Assembly (NCBI RefSeq): GCF_000764305.2
Contig: NW_025935138.1
Coordinates: forward strand, 62,001-126,000
Direction: 5' to 3'
Source of the DNA: Hyalella azteca
Taxonomy: Eukaryota > Arthropoda > Malacostraca > Amphipoda > Hyalellidae
Length of the DNA stretch: 64,000 bases
How positions within the stretch are numbered: the first letter of the stretch is position 1; each line of letters begins with the position of its first letter. The translations under genes were made by a program, and so were the position numbers. Below are positions 42,966 through 56,769 of the stretch, in pieces. The notes below the pieces were generated by a model. It saw nothing but the letters and a program-made list of their open reading frames with translations, searched no databases and was not told the origin of the DNA.

Positions 42966-44895
42966 AGTTCCGTCAAAAATTACGACTCTAGCTGAGCAAG
43001 GGGACTCAGCTGGAGGGGAGAGGGGTTGGCTGAGGGAATGAAGGGCTCGCGGCAGAGGGGTAGAGAGGGTGAAGGGCAGGATTAGAGTCCCTAGACGGCG
43101 GGCAGCGTACTTACTTACTTGTGACTTACTTGTGCTCTGTTGCTGTTTGACTTGTGTGAAGGCGTTCATCTCGGGTGGGTGTCATATGTGGTCAGTTGTG
43201 CAGAAAAGCAATCAATGATCTGGATCGTCAACTGTGATATACAATTTACAATATTATCAACTACCGACGTTTTCGAAACGAATTAGAATATTCTTTGGCA
43301 ATAATAACTGCTCATCTAAAATTTAAACTTGATTGATCGTTTCTGAAGAGTTCCATATACTTCCCTCTTTTCGATTCTTTTTGCACAATAAATGTCTGCA
43401 CTTTATTATTGGTTAGAAAATAGAACACTAGTGCGCGCCGATTCGTTGATTGTTTTATCGAATCAACACACGAAACGACAGAAAATTATGTATTTGGTAG
43501 GTATTTGTAATAAGTAAATGGAACGTTTGAATGTGTGAGAGAATTGCGGTGCCTGAGCACTTATACTGATGCCGTTTCAACTCATTTGAAGCTTATCTAA
43601 CTTTATTTATTTCATACTTTAGACTTTACATTGAAAAATTAAATCATGGTAACAAAGTACGATAATAAATATCAATCGGATGCTCGCGCACAAAATAGTG
43701 TACTCATGATCATAGACCATGAATAAACTTCATGTTTTAGCACCACTAGTATAGTAGTACATTTATATAACTGTCTATAAGTTTGAGTACTGGAATAGCC
43801 AGGCATGATTTTATGATCTGGAAATTGTTCACTTTGAATAATTTTTGTGAAAAAATATGAGTCGCGGACTGGGGCACGAAGTTTATGATTCAATCTCGGA
43901 GAATAGCTGCAAGTTGACCGGCGTGAGGGAGAATCTTTGAAGAAGATGGCAACTGTGTTGTTATTTATCTGCATTGCCTCGAAAAAAACTTCCCGATCGC
44001 TTAGTGACCAAGCCAAGAATATTTTCTGCATACGAAAGTTCATGATATATCAGAGAGCAACGTTTGGGAAAAGTCGAGTAATTAGTCTATTTTTTATACA
44101 CGATAATGTTACACTCTTTCTGTACACTTTCTTTCTGTGCACGATAATAATACACTCTTTGTAAAAGCGATTATAAAATTTCCAATTATTTTTGCCCGGC
44201 ATCATGTAGAAATCCATTTACATGTTCGTGGAATCATTCATTTCCACAACACACTAAAGCTCCTCACACTTCCCTAATCAAGGCTGGGTAAGGCAAGGAT
44301 GGGCATCTATTTGCCGCAACGTTCATCCATCATTCCCGTGGCTTCTTGAGATCACAGAGCGCAGTGGTCGCTCACGCCCGCCAATATACAAGCCTGTTTG
44401 TCAGCCATTCGTATGCTGCGTGCGTACCTCTGGAATATTTCACTGCGAGTTTGTGCCGCTACGCGTATCACACCTTCCACTCGGAGGCCGTTTGTTCTTC
44501 AAGCATGTTTTTGCCAGAAATTTATGAGCGATATCGGGAGTGGATGGGGCGTTTATTATTGCTGCTCTGTAACTGACAAGAATTTTCACGTTAGACATCA
44601 TTAAGGAGAAAGAATAATTGTATGCTAAAAATGTTAGAAATTATTCCAACATAAGTTGCGGTGAATAGGAATAAAGGGATAGATGAAACTGTGTATATCG
44701 ATCGTTGTTGAGCTCGTTTTATGGTAAGATGACAAGTTTGACAATCTTTATAATGTATATCTTATGACAAAATTTGCTTCCTTAATTGTAGAGAAGTAGA
44801 CACAAATTTCCCTATGAACTCGGATCGTCTATGTTTTATGACTAAGAAAAAACCAATGATGAGAGGCGACAGCTTCGTAAATCCCGTGAAAAGTT
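42966..44895. other. Intergenic; purine-rich patch, no gene recognised
   Basis: 43010-43090 is G-rich (GGAGGGGAGAGGGGTTGGCT and similar). The rest is AT-rich with short open frames lacking support. Confidence 0.45.
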
Positions 44896-45312
44896 TTAAG
44901 CTGATTTGGAATTATTATTGATCAGATTGGTTTCATTGGAACAAATTTCATCTCTATACATAGATAAGGGGAAACGAGGCAGAATTATTTCTTTCAGAAA
45001 GGATATTTTGGTCAGGGTTTCTCTCTTGAAATTTGAATAAATTACAACATGGGCGATGAAAAAGGTCGAACAACTCGAAATTATAAACGTTGTTCGAGAG
45101 TCCGCTATAATTATTTTGAGCCGCAAGCATAATCGTGAATCAAAATCATTTGATTCAATAAATTTCTCATATTCTGCAATAGCAGTGAATAACTGATAGA
45201 TTCTTTGGCCGGAAGATAGAGGCTGATGTACTGTTAAAAAATACATGAATGTTAGAACAAAATGGATAACTATTACTTTTCTGAGGTCATTAAAAAATTT
45301 CTGCTCGGCAAC
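44896..45312 (-). CDS. Candidate membrane-protein exon, possibly chemoreceptor-like
   Basis: A 139-codon minus frame follows an acceptor-like CTAATTTTTCAG. It has two hydrophobic segments, VIVIHFVLTFMYFLTV and TTFIISSCSTFFIAHVVIYS, separated by a charged region with FTAIAEYEKFIESNDFDSRL. The spacing recalls part of an arthropod gustatory receptor, but the family's TYhhhhhQF motif is absent. The frame ends in TAA at 44896-44898 with no clear donor. It could be a pseudogene or chance; in this AT-rich sequence a frame this long is uncommon but not impossible. Confidence 0.33.
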   Translation of the reverse strand, partial: VAEQKFFNDLRKVIVIHFVLTFMYFLTVHQPLSSGQRIYQLFTAIAEYEKFIESNDFDSRLCLRLKIIIADSRTTFIISSCSTFFIAHVVIYSNFKRETLTKISFLKEIILPRFPLSMYRDEICSNETNLINNNSKSA

Positions 45313-45336
45313 CTGAAAAATTAGTTGCCGATTCAT

Positions 45337-46193
45337 TCATCTCACATCTGAAGATGAATTCAAAAGTCGATGATTTAAAAATATAATGCAGAAAACACGA
45401 TAAATTGTGATTCACTCAGAATTACCATTCAATTATCAATTGTCCGCCATAACATAACTTGCAAGTCGTCAGAATTTAATTACACAAGAGGATCTTGGAA
45501 GGAAAACTCCAGCAGTGAGTCAATAGATTGTTTTCACTAGTTTCCCATCAAGGTATAGCAGTAAGTTGGTTCTACACCGCTATAAGCTAAGTCAAACGCG
45601 ATGAGGGATTTAGAAGAAACTAATCTAGAGAGACGCGTGTTTGGAGAGTGTATTTAAGTATGTATCCGTGAGTTGCACCTGTAGAATGAATACAATACAT
45701 ATAGAATACAATACATATTAAGATGAATACATATTAACAATACACATTAAGATGAAGTCAATATTAGGTACAATCAATATACAAGGAAATATAACAAGTT
45801 TGAGGAACAATCTAGGAGCTATTTAAGAGCTTACCCCAAACGTTGGAGGACAAGGCAGTAGTGCGGTTACAGTTAACGGAACTTACGAAGAAAGAAAAAG
45901 TCAATTTAGAAGTAGTTCGGATGTTTACGTAAAGATTGATTTTATGGGAAAATTTGAAGATTTAACTACTTAAAACTAAGATTAACATTGGATGTCCCTA
46001 CAAAGGTATCAAAAGTAATTAGTGAACTTCGAGCTTCATCATTCGGACGTAATCGAGTTCTGATGGCAAGATCCACTCTGCTGCCAGATTCTACACAATT
46101 AGCTGGGAGCCTGACTGTGAGTAAAAACAGTTCGAAGGCTTAGCGCCGAGAGTTATTCTCAGTTTGATTTGTTTGTCTAATAATTGTTGAAAA
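45337..46193. other. Intergenic; short AT repeats near 45690-45770
   Basis: Local repeats of AATACAATACATAT and ACATATTAAGATGAA. No gene recognised. Confidence 0.45.
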
Positions 46194-46502
46194 ATGAACA
46201 TTACGATCCTCTCGGCGATTCTTATAGTCAGCTTATTTTCCTTGGCTGCAGGATCCGTTGTTGGTTTTGCGTCTGAAGGACGACTTAGGCCTACTAAAAC
46301 TTTGCATAATTTAGTCGAGAGCAGTCAGATTCCGGCTCACATGAGGAGAAAATTGGATGCTGATTTTTGTTTGAAAACCTTATTAAGCTTCAAATTTACT
46401 GAAGCATCCCTACGGAAGTTAGTATATCCTTTTTTGACTTTCGCTGCTTCCCGGAGATGGAAGAGAACTCTTGCAGTCAACAACCTGGGAAATATAAGGT
46501 AA
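46194..46502 (+). CDS. Candidate small secreted protein (102 residues, or first exon of a longer one)
   Basis: MNITILSAILIVSLFSLAAG is a strong signal peptide. The rest is basic, with a single cysteine (DADFCLKTLL) and clusters HMRRKLD and SRRWKRTLA that could be proprotein-convertase sites. The frame stops at TAA 46500-46502, but AAATATAAG|GTAAATAATG at the same place is an acceptable donor. This may therefore be a first exon with the stop lying in the intron. No family is recognised; a peptide-hormone or venom-like precursor is possible but unsupported. Confidence 0.42.
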   Translation: MNITILSAILIVSLFSLAAGSVVGFASEGRLRPTKTLHNLVESSQIPAHMRRKLDADFCLKTLLSFKFTEASLRKLVYPFLTFAASRRWKRTLAVNNLGNIR

Positions 46503-48814
46503 ATAATGAATTGTCTTTTAATATTCAGAAACTGTGCAATAGCATTTTGGCTTCGCGTTCGTTATCGCAATCAATGTTATTAATAAGGTTGCTGTTTTCG
46601 CTGTTGATGCGATGTGCGATCAGACGCTCAAATATATTTAACTCCGGCGTTTGCCAGGAATCAACAGATAGATTGAATTTTACTTTTCCCCACTGAAACC
46701 AATTTATTTGTACAGAATTGGAGTGCTATTGCATGCTTAAAAAAGTAACTAGTTTATCAAATTTATTATGATCGAATTAAAACAAGGAATATTTTTGAAT
46801 TTATTAAGATTTTTTGCAATCTCTTCTTTGAATAATAGTGCTCATCCATATCATTATCAATCTAGTGGCAGGTCAGTCTAGTTGATATACTCCGGTCACA
46901 CCTGTCGGATAAGGCTATAAATCTCGTATGAGTTTAGCAGCTTCAGCCTTCCATAGCAATAGCTGTCTTGCGTTCGCTGATCGCTCTATATGCGCACTCA
47001 TTTTGTTGTATCGTGAATCTTATGAAAAATATATTGCAGGGTGAAATTCGAGTGACCTGCANGAGCGCTAGCTAATGGGAAAGTTGGAGAAATATCGATT
47101 GCAAGATTTGATCATCACAGACACGAAAGCGAGCTAAGAAAAACGTGGTAATAATAACCTTAAACACATATAATTTGTAAAAAATAAGTAAATTTAAACT
47201 CAGTAAATTATTACTTTGTAAAAATGTAGTACATTTATTGTCATTTAACACGCATTTACATTATATCAACTAAATTGACAGCATGGCAGAGCAGGCTTAG
47301 CCGCAAATATTTTATAATAAACATTATTGCATAATTGATAATGTCTTAACATTAGAGCCACTCAGAAATTCCTCGCCAAAATACCACAAATTGTAAAATT
47401 CTAATGATTAAATAGTTTATATATTATAAATGCTCCTCATGCATTAGGGTTTCTTCCTTGCAGCTCCTAATCAAATCCCATGTCGGCTACCACCAAACCT
47501 GGCATCCACTGACTTGATTTGCGCCTTCTAAGTTGAATTTTAAGAAGCGCCTTGCCTAATTCACTGAATTGGTGGAGCAGGCTTAGGAATTTCACGCCGT
47601 AAACAAGGCTGTTCATCGTAAGCAGACGTAGGCTCAGCAGTCCGCACAAACATCGCTGTCAAGCACTTGCCTCTTCGTCATATGAGCAGTAGTGTATTTC
47701 ACGTTTTTTTCAAGTAGCGGACCAAATTTCATTTCGAATTGAATGGTCTGCAAAAAATATTTCGAGGCAGAGCAGATTGTGCACAGATACATTTAAATTA
47801 GGGAAGTTCCACCGGAAAATTAAAAAAATCTATATTGGAGTAAAGAATATTCCGTTACACCAATTAAATGACCGCAAACATGCACACGGCATCGCTTTTT
47901 CAGTGTGTATGAATCATCTCTGTGAGCTAAATGCCGCGCAGAAAAAACGTTTGACGTGATGAATATGAATTTCTGTTCATCGCTGGAAGTCATTTCTCTT
48001 TCACTTGGTCATTGCTGCAAAGCTCGTCAAAATTGTTCGATCAAAGCTCGCGTTCGTAGAAAATTGAAAGCACTTATCGGGGCATTTGGTGAGCAGCAGT
48101 CATAATCGAGAGCATTGAGGGCGCGTTCGCCATTGATTGCAGTGAGAAGCAATTCACTCAATCTGGATCATGAATAAATCGTCAAAGTTTGTCACAGCGT
48201 ACAGCGTAGATGACAATTCCTTGTTCATCTTGCAAACGAAAATTTACACGGACTTGTTGTTAATGGTCCCTCGTGCGAGATATTAGCTCCTGAAAACGAT
48301 CATCTGATGGAAACCCAATCTATAAGATCATTTGAAAAATTTGAAAACTTATAAAATACCATATGATGTAACTTTTACTTCTATTAAAAACAACATGCAG
48401 AGACCTTTTATTTCTATGACAAATTACTTGCGGGAAACAAAATCGTGCTTTTCTGTACCAGCAAACTCTCGTTAGCCAATTTCAAGGATAATACAGTTTA
48501 AGCAAGAGATAGTGTGATACGCAGCAGCACCAAGTTCAGCAACGAGGCAGAAATACATTTATTTGAGTTCTCTATCTGCGGGCAATGTTGGTATTACCTT
48601 GCGCTTATGCTCCCAATATGCAACTTGCAATTGCAGCGTTGCTCGGTACAAACCAATTAACTTTGCTCTGCCAGTGCCCCTGCAGAGACAACTATATAGT
48701 CCTTAATTGCTGTTTGCGAGCAGCTAGTTTTTTATTTTTCAGATTCCTCGCTCGTGAGTCGTAACTCTTACTCTGCTATCATCTGACCAGGATGAATGGT
48801 CAGTAAATAACAAA
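46503..48814. other. Intergenic, AT-rich, one N at 47062
   Basis: No gene recognised on either strand; short frames lack splice or domain support. Confidence 0.5.
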
Positions 48815-48876
48815 AAAAAATTTATCACCTAAATGTTTAATTTGAATAAATTAAACATTTAGGTGATAAATTTTTT
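48815..48876. repeat. Perfect 29-base inverted repeat with 4-base loop
   Basis: The left arm 48815-48843 (contains TTTATCACCTAAATGTTTAA) and right arm 48848-48876 are exact reverse complements around GAAT. It sits alone in AT-rich sequence. Confidence 0.95.
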
Positions 48877-51800
48877 ATTTATTTTTTAAATTGAAAGCGG
48901 ATCTATCACAAAAAGTGTTCTTGGCTGTTAAAAAATTTCCAGTAAATGTATATTAGATGCATATTTCTTTCATACATATTCTCTGCGTAAATATTCCCTG
49001 TTATACTGTCATGATTAAATTTCTATGCAAATTTCAGCTTTATTGTAATGAAATGAATCACTTGTAGTAATTGATACTTCACCAAAGCTGCATCATCTTC
49101 CAATATTTATCATTCATTCCCCCATGGGTAGATGAATCAATACACGAACCGAATATGTCAGATAGTATTTTTTAATTGTCCGCGAACAATTAAAAAAACA
49201 TTTGAGGTAATTTCCTTAAAATCATTCATAATATTCATCATGTTCAGTATCTACAAAAGTAATTGGAAGCTAGGTATACGAAGTTGGAACTTTGCATTTG
49301 TTTATTTTAAAACCTCAAGTCGTTGCCACACTTACGATGTATCAGCTAAAAATAAGGTTGTCTTCACGGTAATACATTCGTCGAGGGTTCATACAAGAGG
49401 GATTGTGACCAATTTGCATGCTTGTGAGTCATGAAATTAAACGAATATTATTGCTCTGTGCTGTAATTTTTCAGATAAACAATTATTTTACCTCGCGAAA
49501 TTTAGAGCAAAGCAATTGTTGATAATTTTCGATCTAGTAATAGCTTCTATTTCAGGCTGGCTTGGTAAGGAGGAATGTTTCATTAAATGAATTTATCACT
49601 AAATTATTTTCTGGCTATCTGAATTTTCACGATCGGTTTTCTCTTTAATTGGCCGTAAAATGACGTCGAAATTCAATTAGCATCTCTTGCAGTTAGAGAT
49701 TTCAATGTGTTGGATGGGGATAATTATGCACCTCGACTTCTCCGTAAATTTGATTAGTTCTCCTTGAAATTAAGCTTCAGTCTTGTAACGTAAATTAAAT
49801 TCTGTCTTGTAACGAAATTAATTTAATAAATTACAGTTCTTGCGACACGTCGAAAATTCGCACAAGAGTTTTGATGAACCGGTTCACCTGCAATTGATCC
49901 CTCTGTAAATCAATCAGTAAAATAAGCTTCGACAAGATAAGAATGAGTTTTAATCGCTATTTTACAAAAACATAATTTGTTTCTGTTGAACATTTAAAAT
50001 ATTTTCAGTTGAACATGTTTTGAGGAAAGATCCCTCGAATGAAGACATTCATTGACTTTAATTCTGGCATTCTGGCACATATGTACCAGTACAACCAGTA
50101 CCAGTACAAATTTTCCTGTTTCTATATTTCGCCCCCAAATTCTAACATTATCAAAATATAGTTGTTTAAATTTTTAAGGTTACATTTGCCGAACCTCAGG
50201 AAAATCACTCGATGCTGCATATATACAACCATGGTTTAGAATACCTGAAAAATATTTGGAAACTCACGGTGTTTTTTGGTAGCAACCACTGCCAAAAATT
50301 TCCATAAAAGATCAAGAAAATATATTCAACACATAAAGATTCAGCGGGAGTCAGATTTATCTTCGCGCAAAGAAATCTATCGTTCCGTTTAATGAAGGAA
50401 GATTCTCGACGCGATTTTTTTCGGCTCACCTCCATGCGGAAGATCAGCGCTGGCTCACAAAAGCCAACGAATAATGAATACTTAATGGGGCTCATCAATT
50501 GAACAAGGAACAAGTTCTTCAAAGGATCATGAATAATTATTTCTTACTGATATGCGTCATACTTCTGCAGGAGACATCGCAGGGACACCCTTAAATTTAA
50601 CCTGGAAAATAATTCATGATTAACTAATAGTAATAATAGTGCCTGCTTGAAAACAAGTCACTACATTACCTCATAATTTATTAAATGACTTTGATCTAGT
50701 GAATTTGAGCCAATTATTTAGCGTTTCTTCATTTCAATAATGACATAAGTCAGGTTAATATTAAGTTTAATAATGAACCAGCTGTAAAAAAATTAATTAT
50801 CTAAAGTGTGATGCCGTCTTTAAGAAATATGCTGTGAACTGTGGAATTGGGTATGAAGGAGTTTCAGAATAAAAAAAAATCAACATTTTACTGTATCATA
50901 TAATTACATTCCAGAAAAATAAGACAAATCACATTAAAATTATTCATTTTTCTGCTACAATTCTGCTAAAATCAGTGCGAAAGAATGACCCGTACTAATC
51001 CACTGGATTGCTATTTTGCCTCTCATTCTTTTAAAACATGTCTTTTCTCCAGTTAAGAGTCTTTCTCTCCACCGAGGTTGACTTCGACGAGAGAACAGTG
51101 ACTTCTGAGATTCACGCATGAAAGTATCACAAAGTTTTCTTTAACTACCGAGACTTTGCTAACCTACGTTAGCTCCTTGAGCGAGGTTAGCTAGCTTGAG
51201 CGAGTTGAAACTTTTTCAGCACAACTCAATTCAATCTCGGCTTTATTGTTCGAGAGCAATAACTTGTTTAACTTGTAGACAAAATATTTTTGAACTGCGT
51301 TAAGCTTTATATAAAATCCCTAACTTCATTGTCATGAGAGCCTGCTTGAAACTTGAGGCAATATATCGCGTTACGTCTCAATATTGCAACGGTGGAATAT
51401 AAGCGTACAACTGCAATGCGATGTAAATATTTGTTCAAATGCAAGCTGCACGCTCATGAAATTGCGACCACAGAACTTCTCAACTCCAGAAAGCGAAGTG
51501 AAAGTGAAACTTTCATGAATGGTGGAAATATTGAAGGTCTGGAAACATTGACTTCAAAACTTGAAGTTTAACGATGCAGTCAAGGCATTGAGCCCGGAAG
51601 TGAGTTCAAACATTCCCAGAGTCCAAAATTTTTCTATACTCATTTTTCCAATGACGCAGTCGTTACAAGACTATTAGATCCTAATTTTATTAGCAATGGT
51701 TAATGTGTCCGTGAACAAAGAGGCTAAGATCTGCACATGAGGTCTTCTATGAAGTTATAGAGTCTGCCCGACAGGGTGGCGCCTGCGAGCTGCTTAATAT

Positions 51801-54703
51801 CATTCGGAATTTAGCCAAGTTTTGTAGCGCTGGTCTATTCGGCCACGAACGACCTAAGTTTAGCGCTGCAGCGATTCCCTCGAACTGATGCCGCCGATAA
51901 CCTGTCCTAATGGGACAAGTTCTTGGAGCAATCACTCAAGTGCTCGTAGAGTAATAATAATGCATTTATTTTGCTAGATGACTGCAGTGCACCTCTGATT
52001 TATTCATGTGTTGAGAGAGACTACATCAGAGGTTATGTGTATCACCTCTGATGTATTCATGATATTTAAGCGTTTTAACTTAACAGAAAAGGATTTCCTG
52101 AAGAAAAGTTATACATGTATTTCTATATGAGATTTATCTATTTTTGTTCTCTTGATTCTGCCGATAATACTTTTAACAAAATTGTTAGCACGTTTTCTCA
52201 TAGAAATCGTTCACACTTGCCATTGTGCTCATCTTTCAAATGAATAATAGCATTATTCCAGATGCGTTTATGAACTGCGCTGAGTATTGCGGTGGCAGAA
52301 GCAAGTTCAGGATAATTAGTTAAGTCGCAGGCAATAACAGTTCCTTTCCATTCCCCTGATATAATTATTACAGAAATGGGCAATCGTGCTGAGCTCCCCA
52401 GGCGTTAATGACCTCGTTGATGATACCAGGCGGAAGAAAATTAAGTAAAAGATCGACACGAGTGAGTGAGACAATTGAGTCTAGGAAAGAGAATTATTCC
52501 GAAATTTACTTATTTTAAATGAAAATCTTGACAGTCTTTAGGCTTTTTAACATACAGCGTACAAAAATTTTGAACATAAATAATGATTCTCTGAGCATGT
52601 AAATAGCGAAAAGTCGCAATGTTTGCAATGTGATGGCGACATAAATTCCCACCTAACCTCATGACTGGAGAAGGAATGATCATGTGATATGTCTGTGCTT
52701 AAATGCGGCAGCGAAGTCATGCGCAACTGTCAGAGATAGTCGGTAGCTGGGAGTGCCACTGAATGTTACTCCCGGGATAATCTAAACTGAATTACTGAGA
52801 ATAATATCCCGCATTACGAGCTTTGCTTAGTTTACCTCAGTCTGCCTTAATAGTCGGTTTATTTAACTCAGTCTGCCTCACTCGACAGTTCATGACAATT
52901 GTGTCGCGCGACTGCGTCTTATCAACGATGAAGTGTCATATCAGCGAATATATTGTAATAATATTAAAACGTGACGGAATAAATTCCTCTTGCTCCGGGC
53001 CGTAATGGCTACGCGCAATTTGATGCATAATATATATAAGCATCAAACTAGTGAAATCATTTACTGTCAGTATTACATGTATCATTTGTTTAAAAACATA
53101 TTTTTGTTTTGATCTAGACAATTTGCGTAAAGATTTAATCGCAGAACAGCACGTCGTCATTCACATTGTCAAGGTGAATTAGAATCAATTCCAAGTTAAT
53201 GGTTCAAAGCAACGCACGTGAATTGAGCTCTGATTGGCAGCCCCAGCTCTTCAATGATGTCAATCGTAAACAATAAGCACATTGTGCGGATGAAAGCATC
53301 AGCAGAACAATATCCTGCTACCTGCTGCAGCACCTGGGTTCATTGTTGCTCCAACAACACAAGTGTTGCAGCTTCCTTTTATAGGCTGGTTTCATGCCAA
53401 GTGCCGACTAACTGGTGCCTGTCAATCCTTGTGAAGCGTGTAATTAACTAACACTGTTGTCTATACCTGATGAGATTTATAGTAAGTCTTGCATGCCGTA
53501 TATAAATATCAAGACCTATTCCTATAATGCAATATACTAGTAATTTGATTCGATTAAGATGTCTAATCCATGATATTTTGAAATTCAATTTTCTCTAATT
53601 TCGTTCCTTTTAATCCTATTTCTCATAATATTGCTCCCATAATCTTGTTAATGTTTTCAAAATTATGTAATTATATTCACTGAAAATCCATACCCTTACA
53701 CTTCTAGCAATGAACTCACATTTACCTCTCCTTATGAAATTTGAATCTAACATTTCATTTTATTTTTACTTATAAACTGTAGTATAACCTTTAAATTGTT
53801 ATATTTAGATTTGGATACATCCTCGCATGCCCGCTGTTTATTTGCAGCACCAGACTTCAAACGTACACGCAAATAAACATCCCTTAATTAAACCTGTTTA
53901 CTTGTGATCTTACAATGGCGTGTAGCAATTACCAAAACGATATGATATTTCACTGTTTCAATGGGCAATTAATATACAAATGACATATTCACATGTGTCG
54001 TAAAAACATTCCATAGACAAGTGGTATAACGACAATGAAAATGCCTTAACTCTGAAGCTCCTCCTTAATGAGCGTCTCAAAGTTGGCTTTACACCTCCGT
54101 TCGACTTAATTGCAGGCAGGCGAAAATGACACAAATTTAATGGTCTATTTCATCATGCTCGCAAGATCAAAGTTTTCTTAGGAAGTAAACACAACTCAAA
54201 TTGTTTTTCTCTATCCATATGACTCTGAAGTGATTTTACATCTCAAGATGCTATATAGGGCGTTGACAGGATATGCAGTCTTCGAGACTGCAACAGGTGG
54301 CACGAAATCCCAGCGAAATAGAACTGCAATAATAATTATTTACACGCAATACATGAAGTAAAAATACGAACATGGATTTATTTATTAATTTATTATCCCA
54401 CTGAACTCAAACTATCATCGTCAGTTATTTTCACTTTTGGATCAATGACGGTAATATAAGAGTACCTATATTCAGCAAGAATATTTTGGCTATAGCAGTT
54501 ATTTCTTCTTCGCATGCTCTCCAGATTTTTCAAAAGTAACTCTAATTTAATAACAGTTAATTTTTCGACACTATTGCGAAACTAAAACGTTTATTTAATA
54601 AGAGAAAAACGTAACAGGTTATACAGACTTAATACTTAACCTAATTAACTTAAGAAAGCATTTGGGCAACAATTATTCACAGATCTCAAGGAAATCAGGA
54701 ACC
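48877..54703. other. Intergenic, AT-rich, no gene recognised
   Basis: A short direct repeat (CACCTCTGATTTATTCATG and CACCTCTGATGTATTCATG) lies near 51990-52060. Frames up to 105 codons show no domain. Confidence 0.5.
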
Positions 54704-55171
54704 TTAAGGGGATCGACCTGGCATTTTGAAAACTTCTACAGTTATTATCCGATTGTCATGAAACTTCACATACATACGTAAAATGTGAAAATAAAAACAT
54801 TTTGCTCGTATGAATTTTTCGAAAAAATTGATAGAAAACGTGAAATTCATAGAAAACGGCTAAAAAGGGGGTACTTCAGAGTACTTCAGAAAATCTATCT
54901 CCTCCCACAAATATCATCCTACAACATCGAGACACGTATCATTCGATTCGTAAAGACCATATCTATCGACTCTATCATTCATTTTTTTCATTTTCCACCT
55001 AGTTTTTTTTATGACGTTTTTTCCCATTTTTACACATTTTTACATTTTTCACCCCTCCCCGCCCCCTTCTTCCCCATATAAAAAACGAACCAGACCGAAA
55101 TTCAAAAAAAGATGAGTAGAAAAACCGGAAAAGCCAAAATTGATCGATTTTAGCCAGGTCGATCCCCTTAA
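54704..55171 (+). mobile_element. TTAA-type MITE, copy A (460 bp)
   Basis: TTAA, then GGGGATCGACCTGGC, an AT-rich interior, GCCAGGTCGATCCCC and TTAA. The TTAA duplication is typical of piggyBac-type elements. Shares its core with the copy at 42545-42965. No transposase. Confidence 0.88.
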
Positions 55172-56769
55172 CTGCTGACGTCGGTGAGCAATTACAGCAT
55201 AGAGGACCCCGTGTGCATTCAACTTTGAATTGAAAACTTAGAAGTGTGATTGCCGTCAGTGAAACCGAGTCCTCTGAAACTAAACAAGATATATACAACT
55301 CAGAATTGTACTATAGACTCCCAGATATTCAATTATAACTCATCGGCATTATTATGAGTGTTTTTCATCGAACAGTTGTGTAACTTACCTCAGTTAAGCA
55401 AGATGTGCTTAAGGGCCTCGATATTCATGCTGCAAGTTTTAGTTTGCGTGCAGTGAACCCTTATGAAAATTAAATTTTTCTAATCTGGAACGAACTTTGT
55501 TAGTTGGTTAATATATTTTGATAGGCCTTCTAAAGCCTCTTCAGCGTGCGTCATCACCGTCTGAAGTCTCTTGAAAATTGCTCGATGGTCTCTTTTCGCA
55601 CGTGTCTTTTTCCTCAGAATCTACCACGCGCGTAAACAACCCTGATGCAAATCTTGGCTGGCGCAATGGCGGCCACTAACAGGTCGAAGGTATGGGGAAG
55701 TTTATTTTTGTTTCTTTCTCAACCTATAACATGCAGAGGGAAATACAACGGACATGTTCGGTTAAACTTGATTAAATAGAAAATTTAGATTAGGCTATCA
55801 CAAATCTGTGAAATCGATTTGTTTTAAAAAAAATTTCACTGGAAGTCTTTCGAATCCAACGAGTACATGAGACCATTACACAATATTATTAAATACTTGT
55901 TCGACAACAGTGATAAATTGATTGTGTACTTTATTTCTACATCAAATATATAAAAATAATTTTAGTTCCCGTATGAGATTGCATCGAATTAAAGAATTTA
56001 AGTGCGAACTACAAATGCGAAGCATTCAAAGTTTGAAATTATATTTTCGTATCCAGTTCAAATGCTGGATTGATGAATTTACCTATTTTTGTTCATAAAA
56101 GAAATTTACTAAGCTCACTTGCCGGCCTATGTGAAAAAAATTGATAAGACGACTACAAATTTCACTTCAAAGGATTTACGATGAAGTTATTTGATTCACG
56201 GGCGTGCGTTTACCTCAAAATGCATTTCCATCAATAAAAAAAGTATAGATGACCGTAACGGTTAGGAGAACTATTGAAAGTCTGTTAACAGATGCAAAGC
56301 TTGTGTGCGGTAGACCTCTTACGGTAAATTTACGTGCATTGTTTGTTATGCATGGAATTTCTTGCAGGACTTCGTGTTGCCGAGCGGTCGAAGTGATTCG
56401 ATTTTGCTCAGTGCGAAGCATATTCGAAAGTGTGGGTCATAGCAAATTTTATAGCACAAAGAATAATTCTTTAACCATAATTTCCAAATCACCTTATTTT
56501 ATTCTGGACAGGCTAAAATTTATCTAAATTTCTGTCAACGGTACGCTGTTGAAGAGAGACTTGGAATTTTGTGTATTTCAACATCTGAATTGTAGGGACT
56601 TTATCACTACAAAATAAACGCTACACTTTTTGGTTAGCTTGTTGCACTGCCTGATGTTGAAATTCCTTTGGCTAAAAAGAAGTGGTAAGGAAACTTGTCA
56701 CTTCCTTTGAAACAAATTACTTAATGAGCATCACTATCGTTTCAGGGAATTGTTGTGGTCAGCGACACA
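55172..56769. other. Intergenic, AT-rich, no gene recognised
   Basis: Only short unsupported frames. Confidence 0.5.

Noticed and set aside
50205..50522. 105-codon minus-strand frame
   Set aside because: Hydrophobic patches typical of AT-rich random sequence; no motif and no splice sites of matching phase.
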